Assembly (NCBI GenBank): GCA_021018995.1
Contig: CM037596.1
Location: 70,888,867 to 70,952,866, forward strand
DNA: 64,000 nt
Reading direction: 5' to 3'
DNA from: Chloranthus sessilifolius
Taxonomy: Eukaryota > Streptophyta > Magnoliopsida > Chloranthales > Chloranthaceae
The translations under genes and the position numbers were made by a program. Shown one piece after another: positions 56,927 to 64,000 of the stretch. The notes below the pieces were generated by a model, which saw only the letters and a program-made list of their open reading frames with translations, was not told where the DNA came from and searched no databases. Within the stretch, counting starts at the first letter, position 1. Every line of letters starts with the position of its first letter.

Positions 56927-58338
56927 AAACCTGGTTGTCTTCGAAGAAGGCGACATCTAAGCTCCTGATCTGGTGTAAGAACGCCGCACCGCCACTGCCT
57001 ACCCCATCACCTGTGAGGACCCCATCCCCGTCGACATCGAATACCACATCCGGTTCGACGAGCGCATCTTCATGCTAGTCTTCACCAATTCCACCACCAC
57101 CCGAAAACGTCCCCCAACCAAATGAATGGTGGGTGGCTAAGAAGTTTGAAGATGAATATATCTTTGATGTGGAATTGTTTACCAACCCCAACATTGAGGG
57201 TGAGACCCAATGGGCTCGAAATTACTTGGTGAAGGTGGGCCTCGGCAATCTCTTAAAGCCACTCCACGGGTCTTACTACCCTAGGCTGGTCCGCCTGTTT
57301 TACCAAGGTTTGGTGGAGGGTCCTACCGACGACATTGTTACGACCACGATTGATGGTCGTGACTATACCTTCACCCGTCCCCATGTCCACGAAGCCCTAG
57401 AATGTTATTTGGACTTCGTGCCCGAGACCACCCTCTTCCCACCCTTTGCGGAAGAGGTGAGATTTGAAGAAATTATGACCCGGATGACTAATGGGAAGAA
57501 AGGGTCGGGATCGTCTATTAAGAGGGTCGATCTCCCCCATTATATGTGGATGCTTGATTCTATAATCAAGTGCAACCTCTACCCAATGCGTCACGATACC
57601 GAGCGGGTGGAGTTAGTTCAACAGGCCTTGTACGCGACCTTCTGTGGCCGTTGGTTTGACGCTACCAAGATCATCCTGGAGGGGATGGTCTATATAAAAG
57701 GAAAATTGATGAAGGATAATTTGAGGCCTAAAGAGAAGATGCCATATGCTCGCCTCATTTCGAGCATGCTGGAGTGCTACTCAGACGCACCAGGATATGC
57801 CATCTCGCCTCATGAGGAGCGAGCTACGGACCACCTGAAGCATTACTCGATCGCTTCATGGGGTTGTAGTTATCGGTTGCTAAAGCGGACCCTACCAGCG
57901 CAGGGCCCAGCACCAGCAGCAGCAGCACCAGTAGCACCACCACCACCCCCACCACCACATCAGGACCCACCTGTGGGTGGAGCACACCCCATCGATCCAC
58001 CAGCTGAGGGGGAGCCCTCCACTACATCGCCTACGCTGCCATCGCAGTCAGTGGCAGCCACACCCACTTCTTCATACCACCGGCGAGCGGCTCGCCCGAA
58101 GCTTACTATAGAGGATGTGTTGGCTCGGATGGAGGCCAACAACGAGAGGATGAACCGGCGGATGAATTTCTTGATGTACCACACCCTACGGTACATCTAT
58201 CTGTTGGATTACCAGCAGCGCCTTGCGCAGGAAGAGGCGTGGACTACGGGCCGGAAAGCTTTTCATACGGGTGCCACTTTTCACGCGAGTACCTCTGCTG
58301 CCGATGCATGCTCACGCCCAGCAAAGCGTGCGCGATGA
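56927..58338 (+). pseudogene. Extra ORF downstream of pol in Tekay-3 (transposon-protein-like)
   Basis: From ATG at 56927 one frame runs 470 codons with a single TAG (about 57074, after SASSC). A Ser/Thr/Pro-rich N-terminus is followed by EWWVAKKFEDEYIFDVELF, GSYYPRLVRLFYQGLVEGPT, TTIDGRDYTFTRPHVHEALE, LPHYMWMLDSIIKCNLYPMR, VELVQQALYATFCGRWFDAT, MPYARLISSMLECYSDAP, an Ala/Pro-rich linker, and a helical C-terminus with RMNRRMNFLMYHTLRYIYLL and DYQQRLAQ. Residues before 57133 are in frame, so the Met at 57133 is not the original start. The order and several blocks match the ORF at 33725. Helical organisation resembles the plant putative transposon protein domain; no catalytic motif is visible. 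Confidence 0.8.
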
Positions 58339-58652
58339 GCCACCACCACCAGAGCAACCAGACAGAAAGCCCAGACAGATCAGCCAAGAGAGGGGGCAGC
58401 GTGAGCTTGAGCGGAGGATATTCCCTTTTGATTGTAATTAAAAAAAAATGTATATGCTCAACTCTGTAAATTTTGGAAATGGATAATGAAATCATTTTTG
58501 TGAAATTGGTTGCATTACGTTCTGTTTCTTGCATTGTCTAATGTATAAGTCATTTTTTTTGTGTGGGTCCGCGACCCCAAGGTGTGGGGTACCCAACCAA
58601 CGACGCACCTTTGGGTTATTTTCGAGGATGAAAATTCCCAAGGTGGGGAGAA
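58339..58652 (+). other. 3' untranslated end and polypurine tract of Tekay-3
   Basis: Contains TTTTCGAGGATGAAAATTCC, shared with Tekay-2, then the purine tract AAGGTGGGGAGAA at 58640-58652 immediately before the LTR, the priming site for plus-strand DNA synthesis. Confidence 0.8.
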
Positions 58653-59219
58653 TGTAATATCCCGAAACTTTGAGCGTTAAACAGTGACCTCGAGATCCGT
58701 GCCTAAATGGTTGTGGGTTTGACCAAGTGATGGTCAAATAGTAAACTCATGAAGTGATGAACCGATGTGATGCAAATGTGACCTAAGTGTAGTGAATGGT
58801 ATTAGTTTAGAGCCACATACACCTATCTCTGATGTATGCGCTTAACACCGAAACTGGAGAGAGGATATAAGGGTTTAATAACCCTAGAATCCTTTTGTTT
58901 TGGTTGGTGAATGAATTAAGAAGAGAAAGAGGGAGAAAACAAGAGGAGTTATTGAGGTAGGAGTGAATGCAAATCAAAGGGGTGATTGAGAATTTAATGC
59001 CGGATTTCAACGCATGAGGAGCCGTTGAAGCAAAAGCTGGAGCCCTAGCCATTCCAACATAGATATTGATCAATTTGAGATTGATTGAAGGTGAGTTTCT
59101 AATTGAAGTTAATGCATAGATTGTAGATGATTAAAATCAGTCAAATGTAGCTAAAGGATAGATTAAGGACTTAGAAAAAGGAAGGAAAAAGAAAAGGAAT
59201 GGGTTTTAAAAGAACAGCC

Positions 59220-59705
59220 CGAAAGGGGGCTGAATCTGACCAAATCGATTAATCGAAATCGAGATTCGATTAATCGATTTTGGTCTAGAAGTTGAAAAGT
59301 CAGGGATGCCTGATTTTGATTAATCGATGTTGAAGGTCGACTAATCGATTTAGAAATCGACTAATCGACTGGGTACCTCCAGTGGCTGGAGAAACAAGAC
59401 CTGGGAAAATCGACTAATCAAGTTGGGAAATCGATTAATTGATTTTAGATTTCGATTTATCGATTTGGGATAGACTAATTGATTTCAAACTTTTGACCAC
59501 TCGGTTTGAGAATCGATTTTAAACTTTTGACCACTCGGTTTGAGAATCGATGTTACTATTTTAGGGATTTCAATTAATCAATTTTGGATCGATTAATCGA
59601 TTTTGGATCTCGATTAATCGATTTTGGGAATTGATAATCGATTTGGGTTTCGATTAATCGATTTTGGGAATCGATTAATCGATTTTGGGAATCAATTAAT
59701 CAATT
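59220..59705 (+). repeat. TCGATTAATCGA palindrome cluster in Tekay-3 3' LTR
   Basis: About eight exact cores plus variants (TCGACTAATCGA, TCAATTAATCAA), separated by TTTTGGGAA-like spacers, about 0.57-1.05 kb into the LTR. GGGTACCTCCAGTGGCTGG interrupts it, as a related phrase does in the internal cluster at 56210. Confidence 0.95.
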
Positions 59706-60727
59706 TTAACAGTTTCAATTGACTTTCTAGTTTGACCTTTAGATTCATGAAGGGTCTAGGACCTTCTTTATTACATCTTTAATAATGTATTGCATGTGTT
59801 GTGATGTACCATAGGTGGTACGTGTGAAAGCAAGCACAAGGAGCCGCGTGGGACCTTGAGGCTTGGACCTTCGGAGACCTGAGGTAGGGAACACCTTGAA
59901 CATGTACTTTAATTGCAAGAGCATGTATGTAGTGATATAGAACTTAAACTGAAATGTTTTAACTGAGTAAAGGTTTGTAAAAATGGGTGTGTGTGTGTGA
60001 CAATAAGAAAGTGATAAGGCATCAGTGTGATGCGAGTGACAGAGATCAAGTAAACTAATGAAAATGAGGCATCCCCAGGGGATGAGAAAGTTTTAAAGGC
60101 ATCAGTATGATGCGAGTAATTCAGGCATCCCAGGGATGTAAGTAAGATTGAATAACTACTGTTAAGGCCTAACTGATATAAGATAGCACTTTACACGGTG
60201 AACAACTATATGTAAAGCACATGTTATTTTTGTTATTTGAGGTTTGATTAGAATACCCCACCGACGTGGCGGAATACCCACGACTGACTCGGCAGGATAT
60301 CCGTGACCAGTACGACGGCCAATCCGTACACCAGTACGGAGGTCTATCCAGGCACAGTAAGCACATCCCAGGGATTTTGAGATGAGATTTAACCCCGCCG
60401 CCTATTGAGAAAGGGGCTTGGGTAGTATTCCCAGGGAATACATATAACAACTGTCTATTTAGGCGACGATGGTGGGTATTCCATCGGGGCTCGATGCTAT
60501 ATTGCTCGGGGATTACTTAAGTTGAAGATTTAAGTTTTGCTTTAGGCCTGTTCAGTGTCATTCATGATAAATTAACAATAAAGTAAAACAAGAGAACTAC
60601 TAGTAAATTTGAATGCAAACTACCATCTTTTAAATTATTTTTCCAGCAAGTGCATAGATACATCATGCTTAGAATATCATGGAATATATGTGAGATTTTG
60701 ACTTATATGTTCATTGTGTTGTTCCCA

Positions 60728-60832
60728 GGTCTATTATTAGTAGCGGCTGAGGCTTCGGGAGACGTTGATCCGAGAGATTCGGATTGCGTGCCTGGGGACA
60801 AGTTGGAGCCTCCTCCCGAGGACTTCTTCTAG
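60728..60832 (+). other. Acidic short ORF in Tekay-3 3' LTR
   Basis: After TTCCCAG: GLLLVAAEASGDVDPRDSDC then VPGDKLEPPPEDFF and TAG at 60830-60832. Between the two LTR copies the frame is open to the same stop and retains its acidic C-terminus despite several substitutions. Confidence 0.5.
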
Positions 60833-61204
60833 GAGACTCTGTTGTGTATTTTGATAGAGAGTCAGTTTTGAGAGAAAATTGTATGGCTTGGAATGTCAAG
60901 CCTTTATTTTTGTCAAACAATGTAATTAGATGGATATAATTCTTTTGGGCGAACCATCTGGGGTGATCTGTTTATCACCGATGGTTTGGATCGGTTCTCT
61001 GTTCATGGAGTGGCATGAAAGTAGAACTGTATTTTGCATATGCCAGATGGGCATATTAATTTTCTACCTTATGCAGTTATTTGCTTTATCTGGTTATTAT
61101 TGCTTGCTATACCAATGTTCTGTGCATAGTTTTGGGGCACGGTCTGGAGGATCGTGCTGATGGCACGGGTTTCAGGGTGTCGACATCCGGGCTGTCACAC
61201 CCAT

Positions 61205-61335
61205 GGTCTCTTTCTATAAATGCTTCTTATTCCAATTATTCCTATAAAATGATATCTAGTGAAGGTAAAAAGAGACTGTAAAGGTTAAAATATGCAATTA
61301 TATATTATTTTAGAAATTAGGAATATAGCACAGAC
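61205..61335 (-). other. Remainder of BOP1 intron
   Basis: AT-rich, joins across the Tekay insertion to 45634. Confidence 0.5.
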
Positions 61336-61449
61336 CTCATCTTCTAAGGAATCGCTCTCTTTTGCTGTATGTGTTTCAGCAACGTCATCTTCAACAACTG
61401 GCCCATGAGCATCAAGTGGTTCCCCATCTTCACTATTCTTAACAAAACC
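61336..61449 (-). pseudogene. BOP1-like fragment, N-terminal acidic exon
   Basis: Reverse strand with acceptor TGTTGTAG and donor GTCTGT: GFVKNSEDGEPLDAHGPVVE then TAKESDSLEDE. BOP1 proteins have such a Glu/Asp/Ser-rich stretch (ending ..ESDSSEDE) before the conserved BOP1NT domain. The exon is 114 bp. It lies upstream of the exons at 43143-43919 and is separated from them by the Tekay element. Low-complexity sequence makes this call weaker than the domain exons. Confidence 0.6.
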
Positions 61450-61684
61450 CTACAACAGAAATTATGTAACTTTTTAAATATACCCCAATAAATATCCAAT
61501 AAAAATTAAGATGCATATTAACCTACAGAAATTTGTCACCAAATTCCAAATTTTTAAAAAAGTAGTTAATGCCTTTGAGCCAAAGAATATTGTGAAAACT
61601 AATTTTCATAGATCTCAAGAGTGAAGAAATAATGGTTCATCCTTGAGCTCACAGAAACAAAACTGTAAGTCAAACAAATATTTA

Positions 61685-61810
61685 ACGAATCAACGAATCA
61701 AGCAAATATTAGAAAATCAACGAATCAAACAAAAAATTGGAAAATCAACGCATCAACGAATCAAACAAAAAATTGAAAAAATTGGAAAATCAACGAATCA
61801 ACCAATCCAT
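61685..61810 (+). repeat. ATCAACGAATCAAACAAAAA minisatellite
   Basis: Five or more imperfect units of AAATCAACGAATCAA with variable AACAAAAAATTGG spacers, in the noncoding leader between LRR and BOP1 fragments. Confidence 0.8.
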
Positions 61811-61954
61811 CTCAAATCCTACTCAAAATCAACCAAAATGTAACAAAAAACTATATAACATACTTAAATCTGCATTCACCAGCTTCTAATCCATCTCAAA
61901 TCCTCCACTCTACAAGATTAAAACCATATAACATACCTAGATCAGCGTTCACCG

Positions 61955-62205
61955 GTTCCCAATCCATCAGAAAAATGATCGGTTGATCGAAGCTACCCAG
62001 AGTTCCGTGTAACGTATTGTTCGAAAGATTCAACTGTTGCAAGATTGAAAACTAAACAAGTTTCAGGAACCTCTCAAGTAAAAGAATTCGGTCGAAGATC
62101 TATTTTTCGAGCTCACCAGAGAAGTTTCCGATCCATTGAGGAATCGAACCTCCCAAATCTTGATTTCTAGCCAAAACAAGCTCCTGGAGACCACGTAACA
62201 AGCAA
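61955..62205 (-). pseudogene. LRR protein fragment (LRR receptor-like)
   Basis: Reverse strand frames: LQELVLARNQDLGGSIPQWI then GNFSGELE, and further on LQQLNLSNNTLHGTLGSF. These fit the plant extracellular LRR consensus L..L.L..N.L.G.IP..IGN. The two pieces are separated by a stop and a shift. There is no signal peptide, kinase or membrane segment. It is the first captured segment inside the CACTA-type end. A duplicated 70-base stretch (ATATAACATACTTAAATCTG / ATATAACATACCTAGATCAG) follows it. Confidence 0.65.
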
Positions 62206-62513
62206 GAAAATGCGAGAGAGGCTAGGGTTTGTCGATCGAGAGAGAGGGAGAGAGAGGCGAGGGTTTCGAAGAGAAAAAGAAGGGTTGAGAGAAAGGCGTC
62301 TTGTGTTTAGTGATAAAGAGTGAAAAGAGAGGCTCAGGGGGGGGGGTGGGATGATTTGCACGTGATGATAACACGTGATAGGAGGATGATTTACTAAACC
62401 ACTGATTTAACTTAAGAAAAAACTATTTTAGGCAATGGTATATTGCACCACTATTTTAAGCAGTGATTTATTTTAAGTTGCTACAGTAGTTTTTTCTCCA
62501 TTTTGACGTAGTG
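62206..62513 (-). mobile_element. Right-hand CACTA-type end no. 3 with leader
   Basis: Ends TTTTGACGTAGTG; reverse strand CACTACGTCAAAATGG. Subterminal motifs AAATCACTGCTTAAAATAGT and ACCATTGCCTAAAATAG repeat just inside. Then, on the reverse strand, comes a CT-rich leader (CTCTCTCTCCCTCTCTCTCG) leading into the LRR fragment. Candidate 3-bp target TAA. The left end was not found. Confidence 0.6.
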
Positions 62514-63403
62514 TAATCATATGAACGGGACAAAATACAAGAAGTTTCCTTTGGGAAATTTTTTTCTCATTTTATATATATATATTTTTTATATTTAAAA
62601 ATTTTTAAAAGCTACCTTAATATCAGCCAGTTTGGTCGATACCTAAGACCCGGCTGATAGGTCCTTATATATATATATATATATATACCTTTAAAGACCC
62701 CCCCATAGCTGATCTAAACCCACCTGCCCATACCTGATCTAAACCCCACCGATCTCATAAACACTTAAAAAGCTTCTCAAGTACTCTTTTTTTTTCAAAC
62801 ATGAACCCAACAAGTCATTTTATCCCTAAATTTTTCACATCTAAATCTTGCAATTCCATTAAAAGCTGATACATTAATTGCACTTGTAGCAAAAGCACGC
62901 TTTCCTCTATGAATTGAAAACAACCCGAATTCATAAATACCCATTTCTCAAATTGGCATTTTTTAACAAACAGCCTTTTTTCTTCAATTGAAAACTACTT
63001 TTCGACAGACTAATTTAAATGGGTTTAAGATGAGCAAACATAATATTTGCACTTGTCAAGTCAGAGAGGAATTTAATTCTCTACGTATCTCATATTCCCA
63101 TAGTAGTATTAGTTTTTTAGAATTACAGAAAATACAAAATACAAAATACAAAGTATAAATTTATTTCTCTCTTTCTCTTTCTCTTTCTCTTTCTCTTTCT
63201 TTGTGTATAAGGATGAATGTGAATGTCTTTGTGGTTGTGTGGAAAGAGACAGACTTTTCTCACCTACTAAATCATATAATTATCAAGTTAGTAACGGCAG
63301 GCCTTTAGCCACCAAATCATTTCAGAAACTTTCACAGAATTTTGGGCTGCCATTTGCCGCTGCCAGATTTGTTGGCTTATAAAAAGAGATATCGACTCAT
63401 GAT
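62514..63403. other. AT-rich intergenic DNA with microsatellites
   Basis: No gene. Contains (TA) runs at about 62575-62586 and 62667-62689 and a (TCTTTC) run at 63165-63200. The phrase ATATCAGCCAGTTTGGTCGA then GGCTGATAGG near 62620-62660 is a loose inverted repeat. Confidence 0.6.
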
Positions 63404-63421
63404 CCAACTTTGATACCCCAA
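63404..63421 (-). other. Primer binding site of Copia element
   Basis: Reverse strand TTGGGGTATCAAAGTTGG directly after the LTR; close to the initiator tRNA-Met site. Confidence 0.6.
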
Positions 63422-63887
63422 TGATGGCTCAAAATCAACAGAGTCGATAGGAGGTAAGCATCTAACTAGCTTCACCAAAATATACACAGCAGAAATACAA
63501 TAAAGCATATTGAATCGAAGATGCATGATCAATGAGATCCATGCAGAGCTCCTAAAAGAAACACAATAGATGAGTCTCAAAATTATATATTTTCTTTATA
63601 TATTATCTCGACACACTTACAACAGACTTTGGTTCACAACTTTGATTTGATGGTGTGTCACTTTGACATAGACAAAAGACCCTTTTATAGACTACTAAGA
63701 CCTAAACTTAGTTCATCACAATTAATGCACCTTTTATACTTTTCAATAAACTTATTAACATCATACATAATTCAAAATGAATCTAACTTAATTGACACAC
63801 TTAACTAGAAATGACTCTTAATAATTTACCCATAATACTTCGGTTAACTCAAAACATTTAATTAATTTTAATTTACAACTTCCAACA
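63422..63887 (-). repeat. Copia-type 5' LTR, reverse strand
   Basis: Reverse strand starts TGTTGGAAGTTGTAAATT and ends TTTTGAGCCATCA, 466 bp. A TATA box CTATAAAAGGG lies at about 63682-63692. The TGTTGGAAGTTG start and short length are typical of plant Copia LTRs. Internal sequence (63403 and below) is short and lacks gag, so the element is truncated. Right flank AGATT. Confidence 0.75.
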
Positions 63888-64000
63888 AGATTTTGTCATT
63901 GACGCTTCATGCCTGTATTGCACTTTAAATCTCAAGCTCTAAAAGTATATAAAGAGAGACCATTTATGATAATAAAATGTATAAACTGATAAATAAATGA
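63888..64000. other. Flank of Copia LTR
   Basis: AT-rich; nothing recognised. Confidence 0.4.

Larger units (their letters stand above)
58653..61199 (+). repeat. 3' LTR of Tekay-3
   Basis: Starts TGTAATATCCCGAAACTTTG, ends CATCCGGGCTGTCACA, 2547 bp. It matches the 5' LTR across 58653-59073 and 60546-61199. The middle 1.47 kb, which includes the palindrome cluster and GGATATCCGTGACC motifs shared with other Tekay LTRs, is absent from the 5' copy. It lacks about 40 bases (CTATTGAGCTAGG...CGTCG) before CAGGT that the 5' copy keeps. Confidence 0.95.
45635..61204 (+). mobile_element. Tekay/Del element with perfect target duplication CCCAT (Tekay-3)
   Basis: CCCAT at 45635-45639 and 61200-61204 bracket 5' LTR, primer site, gag, pol with chromodomain, extra ORF, polypurine tract and 3' LTR. 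The two LTRs align closely but differ by an inserted 4.1-kb element and a missing 1.47 kb in the 5' copy. It sits in an intron of the BOP1-like fragment. Nearly all coding breaks are single-base; structure is complete. Confidence 0.95.

Noticed and set aside
61643..61843. 66-codon forward frame
   Set aside because: Generated by the ATCAACGAATCAAAC minisatellite.

Overview
This is plant nuclear DNA, most likely from an angiosperm and probably a eudicot. The evidence is Ty3/Gypsy elements of the Tat and Tekay/Del (chromovirus) types, plant-only domains (plant mobile domain, DUF7745-like), intron-containing fragments of BOP1, SIN3-like, FGGY kinase and LRR genes, CACTA-type ends and a Copia LTR. 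The species cannot be named from the sequence. I see no intact host gene: the window is a nest of old LTR retrotransposons with two islands of broken gene fragments between them.

Layout. 1-2985: 3' end and LTR of an Athila/Tat-like element. 2986-about 14.25 kb: a decayed Tat-lineage element with forward protease/RT/RNase H/second RNase H/integrase, a repeat-rich 3' region, and two antisense genes (DUF7745-like with a coiled-coil tail; plant mobile domain). About 14.26-17.88 kb: reverse-strand Tekay fragment (gag, PBS, LTR), head to head with a forward Tekay-type LTR (17.88-20.47 kb). 20.47-28.84 kb: island I, with a kinase exon, a LINE tail, a 71-bp retroposon with 14-bp target duplication, a solo LTR with perfect duplication ATTTC, and two right-hand CACTA-type ends. 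28.84-40.42 kb: 5'-truncated Tekay element with a 1-kb tandem duplication in pol, an extra forward ORF after pol, a nested solo LTR and its own 3' LTR. 40.42-45.64 kb and 61.20-62.51 kb: island II, carrying fragments of four unrelated genes (LRR protein, BOP1, SIN3-like, FGGY kinase), all on the reverse strand and ending at a CACTA-type end. 45.64-61.20 kb: Tekay element with perfect duplication CCCAT, inserted in island II, with a 4.1-kb reverse-strand noncoding retroelement inside its 5' LTR. 62.5-64.0 kb: AT-rich DNA and a reverse-strand Copia LTR.

Three shared features of the Tekay-type elements look least explained. (1) Two separate elements carry a homologous extra ORF between pol and the 3' LTR. 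(2) Four LTRs carry, about 0.6-1.05 kb from their start, a cluster of short palindromes whose sequence differs by family while the position stays the same. (3) Five LTR families, six copies, contain downstream of a conserved AGCTCAC...CAG block a short acidic reading frame, ending in Glu/Asp-Phe-like residues in the best-preserved families.

Almost every premature stop in the decayed polyproteins is explained by a C-to-T or G-to-A change in a Gln, Trp or Arg codon, as expected after long silencing by cytosine methylation. All identities were read by eye from translations and family knowledge; no database search was run.
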